From the NCBI GenBank assembly GCA_038093975.1, contig JBBPTG010000429.1:1-14015 (forward strand): a DNA stretch of 14,015 nt, written 5' to 3'. The notes under the pieces are model-generated. The model saw nothing but the letters and a program-made list of their open reading frames with translations, was not told the DNA's origin and searched no databases. Origin of the DNA: Chalciporus piperatus (taxonomy: Eukaryota > Basidiomycota > Agaricomycetes > Boletales > Boletaceae). Positions 7,491 to 14,015 of the stretch are shown here, in pieces. The first letter of the stretch is position 1. Every line of letters begins with the position of its first letter. Both the position numbers and the translations under genes were made by a program.

Positions 7491-7764
7491 GGTAGCTCAG
7501 CTGTGCGCGAAAGCGCCACTGACTACTCTGATGTTCTTGCCTACAAGAACGTTAGGTCGCTCTGTGCGGTTCAACCGCCGAGCATCCCTCTGATGCGGTC
7601 ACGCTCAGAAGGGACATGACCACAATGAGTCAAATCCCATGGGGAGACTATGTCCCCCTAGGATAAGGGCTCTGAGCGTTCACGCTGACGCGGTTACACC
7701 CGCTCCCTTTTCTCCTCTTAGATTAAAGGCAATGCTGACGCATCATCCCGCTAGATACTCAACA
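7491..7764 (+). other. Structured 5' leader of the copia element
   Basis: The region between the primer-binding site and the likely Gag ATG holds three short hairpins in a row: GCGC-GAAA-GCGC (7505-7516), GTTCTTG-CCTA-CAAGAAC (7533-7550) and GCGGT-TCA-ACCGC (7566-7578). These may serve packaging or dimerisation. A splice-acceptor-like TTTTCTCCTCTTAG ends at 7721 with a CTGAC branch candidate at 7684. With the LTR donor at 7436 it would make a 286-bp leader intron. Confidence 0.5.
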
Positions 7765-10700
7765 ATGTCCTCCGCTCTCAAAGAGATTGCTCGCCTGAAC
7801 GGCACCAACTATACGCGTTGGGCCGAGGAGATGCAGGATTATATCCGCTCCCAAGGCTTGTGGCAGAAAGTAATGGTTCGCGCTATGCCCGCCATCACTG
7901 ATACCCCGCCTTCCACTCAGGCGCAGATCGATGCGTGGCAAGACGACGATGACAAGGTCCTCGGCTCCATACGCATGCGCTTAGAAACGCACGTCGCCAG
8001 CCAGTTCCCTATTGCAACTCACCCCGACTCCGTCCAGCTCTGGGCTGCGATCAAAACGCGGTACGACTCTACGTCGGACGCCGCCGCGTACTCTGAGGTT
8101 CAGAAGATGCTCGCCCTCAACTTCCCCAAGGAAGACCATCCGGGGAAGACCTTCGCCGCTCTCAACAGCTCGTTCGCGAAGCTGAACACCCTCACGTACA
8201 CGATCCCAGACAACATCCAACGGATGTTCGTGTTGGCCAAGCTCCCCGCCTACGCCGACTATGTTGTGAAATCAGTCAACGAGAGATCCGTCCCAACCGT
8301 TGTCACCACCGCCACTCCCGCCGTCGCTGCACCCACTCTGGTGCAAATCGAACAACGCGTCGTCGCTGCCTACCAGCAGCATATCTCCCGCCGTGCGCCG
8401 AAGAACGCGCAGCCTGCTCAGCAGGCAAACCAGATCTCCGCTGTTAAGCGGAAGGGGGACGACCCCAAGTTTAATCAACAACAGGAGTCATCTGCATCGC
8501 AGAAGCCGGACGGCGAGCAGAAGAAGAAGAAGCGTAGGGAAGGTAAACGCTCGGAGAAGGGCAAGAAGAAGCGCGACGAACGTCGCGCCAATGCGAACGA
8601 CGCTTCTGCGTCCTTCGCCTTCTCCTCTTTCTCCAACGCGCCGGTTCTCAGCCCGGCCTCCACCGTCTTCACTTCCCCCGTCGTCGACCCTCGTACCCTC
8701 GCGCACACCACTGGCGCACATCAATACGGTCCTCCCGCCTTTCCCCACACCCAGAACGCCATTTCCCTAGCGGACCGGCTGGGTGTTACACCTACCATCG
8801 AGACAGTCCGTACGCTCGACCCCGTGGCTAATCGCCACATCGACTACGACGCCCCCGTCTCCCTCCCGCGCTCGCCCTTCTATAAGAAGGATGGCGCCTC
8901 CATGTCCTATCCGGTCAATGACCATAGGACCCTCCAACACCAACTCGGTGCGGCCTACTTTGGCCCTTCTGGTTTCTCTCGTATTCACGAGACTCCCGAC
9001 CGCTCTCTTTTAGAGCGTCTACAGGAAACCATTGAAGATGCTGAGATGGAGATCGCGTCCATCATGCCCCTCGACGAGGAGTATGAGGCGGAGGGCGAGG
9101 ACACCGTCTCCTTAGGCGACGAAGCTCCTGACGAGTTTATCTCGCAGTACTTCGACTTTGGCGCCGCTGACGTTTGGCAAGTCCCTTTCCCGCTCTTTCT
9201 CTACACAGACACTGACGTGCGGCCTTCGCCTCAGAAAAATGCATTTTATTGTAACATGTCTGATGTAGTAGATAGAAATAAATCTACTGCTACCCCGTTC
9301 TCACTGTGTGACAACTGTAAGAAGAACGATAAGGGCAAGCAAAAGAGCGACGTGTATGATACACCAGCAGACCTATGGCTGCTAGATTCAGGAGCTTCGG
9401 CTCATTTTACAAATAATATGAACGATTTCGCGGAGTACAATGCTTTCACCAAGCCAGAGTACTCACAGACAGCGAACGGTCGTGCGCCAATTCTTGGCAT
9501 CGGCACAGTGATTGTGGAGTTCAATGGGAACACCGTGCGGTTATCGCCGACCATATATATGCCCACATGCAACATCAAGCTTATTTCGATGGGCACATTG
9601 CTCAAAGATCAGTGTCTAACACTGAAAGCTGTTCCGAACGGTATCGAATTTCAAGATACCTGCATTAAAAAGACCATACTATCGTTTCACTCACATGGTC
9701 GTGATACCATGTACTGGATCAAAGCGCCAACCGTCAAACCACATGCCAAGCCTATCAGCATGGCCACTGTGGACTACGACTTGCTACACCGCCGCCTCGG
9801 TCATCCCTCGCGTGACGTGCTAAAAGCCGCACGCAAACATCTCAAAGATTTCCCGGACGTTGATATTCCGTCCAACCCTCCTATTTGTCCCGGTTGCGAA
9901 CTCGGCAAACAGCCTAACAGGACGTTTCCTCATACTGAGACGCGTGCAAACGCTCCTTTTGAGTTAATACACTCTGATCTCAAGTCATTTGAGATAGAAT
10001 CGTACCACAAGTTTAAATACGCGGTCGTATTCTACGATGACTTCACGTCAATGTCCTGGCTCGCGCTTATACGCACCAAGGACCAGACCCTTAAAATGGT
10101 CAAACAATTTATTGCTTTCATCCGCACACAGTACAACGCCAAAGTAAAGGCTTGGAAATCCGATGCTGGAGGCGAATACACCTCCAAAGCATTCACGGAA
10201 TACATGCGCGATGAAGGCATTCGTATTCAACAGTCCGCCCCATATGCACATCAGCAGAACGGGCGTGCGGAACGCTTAATCCGCACATTAATGGACAAAG
10301 CACAGGCGATGCGGTTACACGCTTGCCTACCCGATTCTTACTGGGAATTCGCGATTACGCATGCATCCCACGTGTACAATCGTACACCAATGGCTAGGTT
10401 GAACTGGAAGACTCCTATGGAGAAACTTACAGGGGAACAATCCTCCGTCTCCCACCTAAGAGTATTCGGATGTGGTGCATACGTGCATCTTCCCGATGAA
10501 ACAAGGAAAGGGAAACTACAACCTAAGTCGCAACTGATGATTTATCTCGGTGTTGCCCCTGGTAGTGAGCGCAACTACATTTTTATGCGCCCCAACAACT
10601 CCATGCACACGTCGGCACATGCCATCTTTGATGAGCATTTGTTTCCTAAGTGTTCCGGTGCACGCCCTCACAGGCCCGTAAGTCACCCACCCACTGAAAC

Positions 10701-11199
10701 ACATCGACACACCGATGATGAAAGCGAGTCTTCGGACTCTGACTCCTCTGACGATCAGTCTGATGCGGTTAGACCCGCCCCTGATCCCCAGCCAGCACCA
10801 GCACGCCCGGAAACCCCACCGGCACCTGCGCCTGCACCTCCTGTTACACCGCCATCTGCTCGTCCACCAGCTGGACCACCTCCCGCTCCACCTCGCCGAT
10901 CTCAACGTGAACGCCGACCCCCTACTCGTCCTGGGAACGTCTATGGCGAAGATCGTCATCCTTTACAACAAATTAAGGACATTGAGAAGAGATCTCGCTG
11001 GGAGAGGCTTATCGGACACGGCGAACCATCACGAGAACCGCAGCGTGAACAACCGATCCCAGGTTCCATGCCCGACCCTACTCCTTCGGAGGACGAGATC
11101 GAACGCATAACCAGGGAAGGGGGAGAGGCATTGATTAACTATCTTTGCTCTCGTGCTTATTTTCCGGATGAAATGAGTAATCCCAACTATCGCGAATAG
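7639..11199 (+). CDS. Copia polyprotein, first part: Gag, protease, integrase (ends at amber codon)
   Basis: The frame opens at ATG 7639, but ATG 7765 (MSSALKEIARLNGTNYTRW) is the more likely Gag start because it begins at the usual copia capsid motif and has A at -3. Residue numbers below count from 7639. Residues about 45-260 are a UBN2-type copia Gag. A Lys/Arg-rich stretch (about 285-315) stands where a CCHC zinc knuckle would be expected; I find no CCHC. After a long spacer comes the protease (DSGASAHFT, Asp583). The integrase zinc domain is H717, H722, C750 and C753; the core has D780 (HSDLKSF), D842 (KSDAGGEY) and E878 (NGRAERL), spaced DD35E. A Pro/Ala-rich linker of about 70 residues precedes the amber codon after NPNYRE. 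The ancestral reading continues in the same frame into reverse transcriptase. Confidence 0.93.
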   Translation: MGRLCPPRIRALSVHADAVTPAPFSPLRLKAMLTHHPARYSTMSSALKEIARLNGTNYTRWAEEMQDYIRSQGLWQKVMVRAMPAITDTPPSTQAQIDAWQDDDDKVLGSIRMRLETHVASQFPIATHPDSVQLWAAIKTRYDSTSDAAAYSEVQKMLALNFPKEDHPGKTFAALNSSFAKLNTLTYTIPDNIQRMFVLAKLPAYADYVVKSVNERSVPTVVTTATPAVAAPTLVQIEQRVVAAYQQHISRRAPKNAQPAQQANQISAVKRKGDDPKFNQQQESSASQKPDGEQKKKKRREGKRSEKGKKKRDERRANANDASASFAFSSFSNAPVLSPASTVFTSPVVDPRTLAHTTGAHQYGPPAFPHTQNAISLADRLGVTPTIETVRTLDPVANRHIDYDAPVSLPRSPFYKKDGASMSYPVNDHRTLQHQLGAAYFGPSGFSRIHETPDRSLLERLQETIEDAEMEIASIMPLDEEYEAEGEDTVSLGDEAPDEFISQYFDFGAADVWQVPFPLFLYTDTDVRPSPQKNAFYCNMSDVVDRNKSTATPFSLCDNCKKNDKGKQKSDVYDTPADLWLLDSGASAHFTNNMNDFAEYNAFTKPEYSQTANGRAPILGIGTVIVEFNGNTVRLSPTIYMPTCNIKLISMGTLLKDQCLTLKAVPNGIEFQDTCIKKTILSFHSHGRDTMYWIKAPTVKPHAKPISMATVDYDLLHRRLGHPSRDVLKAARKHLKDFPDVDIPSNPPICPGCELGKQPNRTFPHTETRANAPFELIHSDLKSFEIESYHKFKYAVVFYDDFTSMSWLALIRTKDQTLKMVKQFIAFIRTQYNAKVKAWKSDAGGEYTSKAFTEYMRDEGIRIQQSAPYAHQQNGRAERLIRTLMDKAQAMRLHACLPDSYWEFAITHASHVYNRTPMARLNWKTPMEKLTGEQSSVSHLRVFGCGAYVHLPDETRKGKLQPKSQLMIYLGVAPGSERNYIFMRPNNSMHTSAHAIFDEHLFPKCSGARPHRPVSHPPTETHRHTDDESESSDSDSSDDQSDAVRPAPDPQPAPARPETPPAPAPAPPVTPPSARPPAGPPPAPPRRSQRERRPPTRPGNVYGEDRHPLQQIKDIEKRSRWERLIGHGEPSREPQREQPIPGSMPDPTPSEDEIERITREGGEALINYLCSRAYFPDEMSNPNYRE
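11197..11199 (+). other. Single in-frame amber codon splitting the pol frame
   Basis: TAG follows NPNYRE and is followed, with no change of frame, by KFRDILKLPAEDQKLW and the reverse transcriptase. Everything around it is intact coding sequence, so this is one nonsense substitution between integrase and RT. The 3' context (AAATTC) does not match the CARYYA readthrough signal. Confidence 0.92.
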
Positions 11200-12729
11200 A
11201 AATTCCGTGATATACTCAAACTTCCTGCCGAGGACCAAAAACTCTGGCGACAAGCCTGCGAAACAGAGCTTCAGATGCTCAAAGATCGCAAGGTTTACGA
11301 GATTGTAGATCGACCAGCTGATCGTAAGATCATTAAAAATCGCTGGGTATTCGACGTCAAGTCTGACGGTCGTAAACGCGCTCGCCTAGTAGCCAAAGGC
11401 TTCTCACAGGTTGAAGGCGTAGACTACGATCAGATCTTCTCCCCAGTCGTACGATACGAAACGGTGCGGTGTATGCTCGCCCTTTCTACACTTGAGAACT
11501 GGTACATCACCGGTCTCGACGTACGCTCTGCCTATCTATATGGCAAACTGGAAGAGGAACTCTACATGGAGTTTCCTGAGGGTTTTACGCCACCCGAACA
11601 AAAAGGCAAAGTCCTAAGACTACTACGTGCTATATACGGCCTCAAACAAGCAGGATTATCCTGGTGGCGCACGTTAGATAAGTCTATGGCTGAACTTGGC
11701 TTCACAAGGCTCAAGACTGACGCCGGCCTGTTCATATACCGCAATGGAAATGATATCGTCATTGCGATTGTCTACGTTGATGACGCCCTCTTCTGTGGAC
11801 CTAACAAAGCTGTCGTAGACAAGCTAAAAGCCACATTCATGAAGACATGGGAATGTCGAGACCTCGGGGAACCCAAAGAGTTCCTTGGGATGAATCTTCG
11901 TCGAGAAGGAAAAAAGCTGCACATTGATCAATGCAAATACCTCGACAAGGTGCTTGAACGCTTCGGCATGACGAATGCTAAAGCCGCACCCACTCCACTT
12001 CCTCAGGGTTATTACCCAGAGAAGAACGTTGCCCCCGTTAACTTCGAATTGCGGACGCGCTTTCAAACGGTGATAGGCTCGTTACTATACTTGATGTTAG
12101 GCACACGCCCAGACATCGCCTACGCAGTTACCCAACTCGCAAGGCAATCCACCAATCCTACTAAGGAGCACTTGGATAGGGCTTTGTACGTATGTCGATA
12201 CCTCGTCGGTACTCGACAATACTCCCTTACCTTTAATGGTGCATCTGGCAATGGCATTTATGCCTGTACCGACTCTGATTGGGGCCAAGACCCCGTCACC
12301 AGACACTCGCAGACAGGATTTGTCCTGAAACTTGCGGATGGTGCTTTCCTTTGGAATTCGCACTTGCAGAGCTCTACCGCCCTCAATTCTACGGAAGCTG
12401 AGTATATGGCATTGAGCGATTGCACACGACAAGTATCCTGGATACACCACATGTTCTCAGAACTAGGTTATAAGCTAAAAGCTATACCGGTCTGTGGTGA
12501 CAACCAAGGATCACTATTCATGGGTGAAAATCCCGTTACCGAGAAGCGTAATAAACATATTCCACGACGGTATTTCTTCATACGTGACGCCGTAATGACG
12601 TGGAAAGAAGTAGAACTATTCTACATCCCCGGAACTGACAATCCCGCGGATATGTTGACAAAGAACCTCGGACATGTCAAGTTCGAGAAGTTCCGCTCTC
12701 AACTCGGTTTGGTGTTCTACACCAGTTGA
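11200..12729 (+). CDS. Copia polyprotein, second part: reverse transcriptase and RNase H
   Basis: This stretch continues the frame of the first part after the amber codon; its first internal ATG is at 11275. The reverse transcriptase of the RVT_2 type has NRWVFDVKSDG, ARLVAKGFSQVEGVDYDQIF, the conserved LDVRSAYLYGKL (first catalytic Asp), GLKQAGLSWW and YVDDALF (catalytic Asp pair, codons 1381-1382 counted from 7639). RNase H follows with TDSDWGQD, STEAEYMAL, CGDNQGSL and the terminal copia motif GTDNPADMLTK. The frame ends in TGA at 12727-12729, 71 bp before the 3' LTR. The protein would copy element RNA into cDNA inside cytoplasmic virus-like particles. It has no start of its own near the amber codon, so it is probably not made unless the stop is read through. 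Confidence 0.93.
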   Translation, partial: KFRDILKLPAEDQKLWRQACETELQMLKDRKVYEIVDRPADRKIIKNRWVFDVKSDGRKRARLVAKGFSQVEGVDYDQIFSPVVRYETVRCMLALSTLENWYITGLDVRSAYLYGKLEEELYMEFPEGFTPPEQKGKVLRLLRAIYGLKQAGLSWWRTLDKSMAELGFTRLKTDAGLFIYRNGNDIVIAIVYVDDALFCGPNKAVVDKLKATFMKTWECRDLGEPKEFLGMNLRREGKKLHIDQCKYLDKVLERFGMTNAKAAPTPLPQGYYPEKNVAPVNFELRTRFQTVIGSLLYLMLGTRPDIAYAVTQLARQSTNPTKEHLDRALYVCRYLVGTRQYSLTFNGASGNGIYACTDSDWGQDPVTRHSQTGFVLKLADGAFLWNSHLQSSTALNSTEAEYMALSDCTRQVSWIHHMFSELGYKLKAIPVCGDNQGSLFMGENPVTEKRNKHIPRRYFFIRDAVMTWKEVELFYIPGTDNPADMLTKNLGHVKFEKFRSQLGLVFYTS

Positions 12730-12791
12730 TCTCGCCGATACCTATCGTGCGGAAGTCCTCATTTATGCTTACGTGTCTCCGTACACTTAGC

Positions 12792-12800
12792 AAGGGGGAG
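12792..12800 (+). promoter_or_regulatory. Polypurine tract of the copia element
   Basis: AAGGGGGAG ends exactly at the base before the 3' LTR, the standard position for the primer of plus-strand DNA synthesis. The inverted copy carries the same tract. Confidence 0.9.
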
Positions 12801-12984
12801 TGTTGAACATAGCGTACATTCTTAGTATAGAAGGTAGTTACCACGCTTGTTCTATATCACATTCGGACTCAGTCGATCTGAGTTCCAATACAACTTGACT
12901 TGTAACCACAACGTTCGACGTTAACCATCAACCTCACCGCTAGGTAAGCACCAGATGTAGTTCCTCACTGGAACCCTCTCAACA
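12801..12984 (+). repeat. 3' LTR of the copia element
   Basis: This 184-bp LTR pairs with 7293-7476. The differences include G to A at the ninth base and a cluster (ACTCACC versus AACCATC) around 12922-12930. The following base is G, so the LTR end reads CTCAACAG and could act as a splice acceptor into the flank. Confidence 0.95.
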
Positions 12985-13088
12985 GAATTTTCATTGTCCT
13001 CCAAGATCCGTTCAATGCAACGCCCTTCAAACATGCCCATCAAACCATTCAAGCACGACGAGATTGATCCCATCACCAATGCAGAAGT
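12985..13088. other. 104-bp unique spacer between the inverted copia LTRs
   Basis: The spacer is unrelated to the element as far as I can see. It reads open on the plus strand (MPIKPFKHDEIDPITNAE in one frame) and in one minus frame (ALVMGSISSCLNGLMGMFEG). It could be a slice of a disrupted host exon, but it is too short to name. Confidence 0.4.
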
Positions 13089-13272
13089 TGTTGAGAGGGT
13101 TCCAGTGAGGAACTACATCCGGTGCTTACCTAGCGGCGAGGTTGGTGAGTAACTTCGAACGTTGTGGTTACAAGTCAAGTTGTATTGGAACTCAGATCGA
13201 CTGAGTCCGAATGTGATATAGAACAAGCGTGGTAACTACCTTCTATACTAAGAATGTACGCTACGTTCAACA
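13089..13272 (-). repeat. 3' LTR of the inverted copia copy
   Basis: This 184-bp LTR is inverted relative to the other two, from which it differs at about 6-7 positions each. It shares ACTCACC with the 5' LTR of the first element but shares the GC and CC variants (CACGC, GTTCCAAT) with the 3' LTR, so the three form a mosaic. Confidence 0.94.
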
Positions 13273-13281
13273 CTCCCCCTT
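13273..13281 (-). promoter_or_regulatory. Polypurine tract of the inverted copia copy
   Basis: CTCCCCCTT on the plus strand is AAGGGGGAG on the minus strand, adjoining the LTR and identical to the tract at 12792-12800. Confidence 0.88.
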
Positions 13282-13343
13282 GCTAAGTGTACGGAGACAC
13301 GTAAGCATAAATGAGGACTTCCGCACGATAGGTATCGGCGAGA

Positions 13344-14015
13344 TCAACTGGTGTAGAATACCAGACCGAGTTGGGAGCGGAACTTCTCGAACTTGACATG
13401 TCCGAGGTTCTTTGTCAACATATCCGCGGGATTGTCAGTTCCGGGGATGTAGAAAAGTTCTACTTCTTTCCACTTCATTACGGCGTCACGTACAGAGAAG
13501 TACCGTAATGGAATATGTTTATTACGCTTCTCGGTAACGGGATTTTCACCCATGAATAGTGATCCTTGGTTATCACCACAGACTGGTATAGCTTTGAGCT
13601 TATAACCTAGTTCAGAGAACATGTGGTGTATCCAGGACACTTGTCGTGTGCAATCGCTCAATGCCATATACTCAGCTTCCGTAGAATTGAGGGCGGTAGA
13701 GCTCTGCAAGTGCGAATTCCAAAGGAAAGCACCATCCGCAAGTTTCAGGAAAAATCCTGTCTGCGAGTGTCTGGTGACGGGGTCTTGGCCCCAATCAGAG
13801 TCGGTACAGGCATAAATGCCGTTGCCAGATGCACCATTAAAGGTAAGGGAGTATTGTCGAGTACCGACAAGGTATCGACATATATACAGAGCCCTATCCA
13901 AGTGCTCCTTAGTAGGATTGGCTGATTGCCTTGCGAGTTGGGTAACTGCGTAGGCGATGTCTGGGCGTGTGCCTAACATCAAGTATAATAACGAGCCTAT
14001 CACCGTTTGAAAGCG
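13344..14015 (-). CDS. Copia pol C-terminus (end of RT and RNase H), partial
   Basis: The frame is open from the window edge (RFQTVIGSLLY...) to TGA at 13344. It covers the end of the reverse transcriptase connection region (GTRPDIAYAV) and all of RNase H with TDSDWGQD, STEAEYMAL, CGDNQGSL and GTDNPADMLTK. The catalytic acidic residues are kept and there is no stop or frameshift in this part, so this copy may come from a younger or still functional source. Differences from the first copy are scattered (for example KHIPLRYFSV against KHIPRRYFFI). The 5' portion, including the site of the amber codon in the first copy, is not in the window. Confidence 0.92.
   Translation of the reverse strand, partial: RFQTVIGSLLYLMLGTRPDIAYAVTQLARQSANPTKEHLDRALYICRYLVGTRQYSLTFNGASGNGIYACTDSDWGQDPVTRHSQTGFFLKLADGAFLWNSHLQSSTALNSTEAEYMALSDCTRQVSWIHHMFSELGYKLKAIPVCGDNQGSLFMGENPVTEKRNKHIPLRYFSVRDAVMKWKEVELFYIPGTDNPADMLTKNLGHVKFEKFRSQLGLVFYTS

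Larger units (their letters stand above)
7293..12984 (+). mobile_element. Ty1/copia LTR retrotransposon, near-complete, 5692 bp
   Basis: The element has two 184-bp LTRs beginning TGTTGA and ending TCAACA, a primer-binding site, and a polyprotein in the copia order Gag-protease-integrase-reverse transcriptase-RNase H (integrase before RT, which separates it from gypsy elements), plus a polypurine tract. All catalytic motifs I looked for are present. One amber codon at 11197 interrupts the polyprotein, so the copy is probably not autonomous as it stands. The bases next to the LTRs (CCCAG before 7293, GAATT after 12984) do not match, so no target-site duplication is visible. Confidence 0.95.
12058..14015. 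repeat. Tail-to-tail inverted repeat, arms of at least 927 bp
   Basis: 12058-12984 and 13089-14015 are the same copia 3' region in opposite orientation, pairing about the centre of the 104-bp spacer with no length difference in the LTR (184 bp each) or coding part. The right arm runs off the window end, so the true arms may be longer. Confidence 0.92.
13089..14015 (-). mobile_element. Second copia copy, inverted, 3' end only (cut by window edge)
   Basis: Reading leftward, it contains the C-terminal pol frame, an untranslated stretch, a polypurine tract and an LTR. It is clearly the same family as the first element; over the shared 219 C-terminal residues I count seven amino-acid differences. 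Its 5' part lies beyond 14015. Confidence 0.93.

Noticed and set aside
7490..7578. tRNA gene or SINE head (GGTAGCTCAG resembles an A box and GGTTCAACC a B box)
   Set aside because: No cloverleaf closes around these boxes, and the region is better explained as the copia leader with its own hairpins.
11197..11205. Programmed stop-codon readthrough signal
   Set aside because: The bases after TAG do not match known readthrough contexts, and copia elements normally use one uninterrupted frame, so mutation is simpler.
13621..13925. Plus-strand open frames antisense to the inverted copia pol (and their mirror images at 12097-12452)
   Set aside because: The same shadow frames appear in both copies because the sense RNase H sequence is conserved; they carry no independent signal.

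Overview
The window looks like nuclear DNA of a mushroom-forming basidiomycete (Agaricomycetes). The evidence is short introns (about 47-63 bp) with GTAAGN/GTGAGC donors and CTRAY branch points, several fast-evolving F-box genes, relics of a fungal-type RNA-dependent RNA polymerase, and Ty1/copia LTR retrotransposons. Nothing suggests a bacterial origin.

Layout. 1-2640 is a decayed region. A degenerate minisatellite (about 58-711) runs into a minus-strand relic (712-1818) that I read as a QDE-1-like RNA-dependent RNA polymerase with its catalytic core deleted. A 34-bp direct repeat lies near the break, followed by a poly-C/T tract of about 130 bp and an unrecognised plus-strand coding fragment. 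2643-7223 holds three minus-strand F-box-type genes: a four-exon gene (2643-4244), a small gene with two tandem F-box-like motifs (4548 to about 5300), and an intronless F-box/leucine-rich gene (5850-7223). Two small satellites (an 10/11-bp unit and a 20-bp unit) lie between the second and third genes.

7293-12984 is a nearly complete 5.7-kb Ty1/copia element with 184-bp LTRs, a primer-binding site complementary to the anticodon arm of initiator tRNA-Met, Gag, protease, integrase, reverse transcriptase, RNase H and a polypurine tract. A single in-frame amber codon at 11197 splits its polyprotein, and no 5-bp target-site duplication is seen. 13089-14015 is the 3' end of a second copy of the same family in opposite orientation. 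The two copies form a tail-to-tail inverted repeat with arms of at least 927 bp around a 104-bp spacer.

The F-box genes are probably substrate adaptors of SCF ubiquitin ligases and form a local cluster rather than a pathway. The copia 5' LTR sits 69 bp upstream of the third F-box gene's ATG and points away from it, so it may have changed that gene's promoter. The most interesting signals are the inverted copia pair, the half-tRNA-type primer-binding site, the duplicated module in the Gag-protease spacer, the coreless polymerase relic and the double F-box gene. I see no wholly new system.
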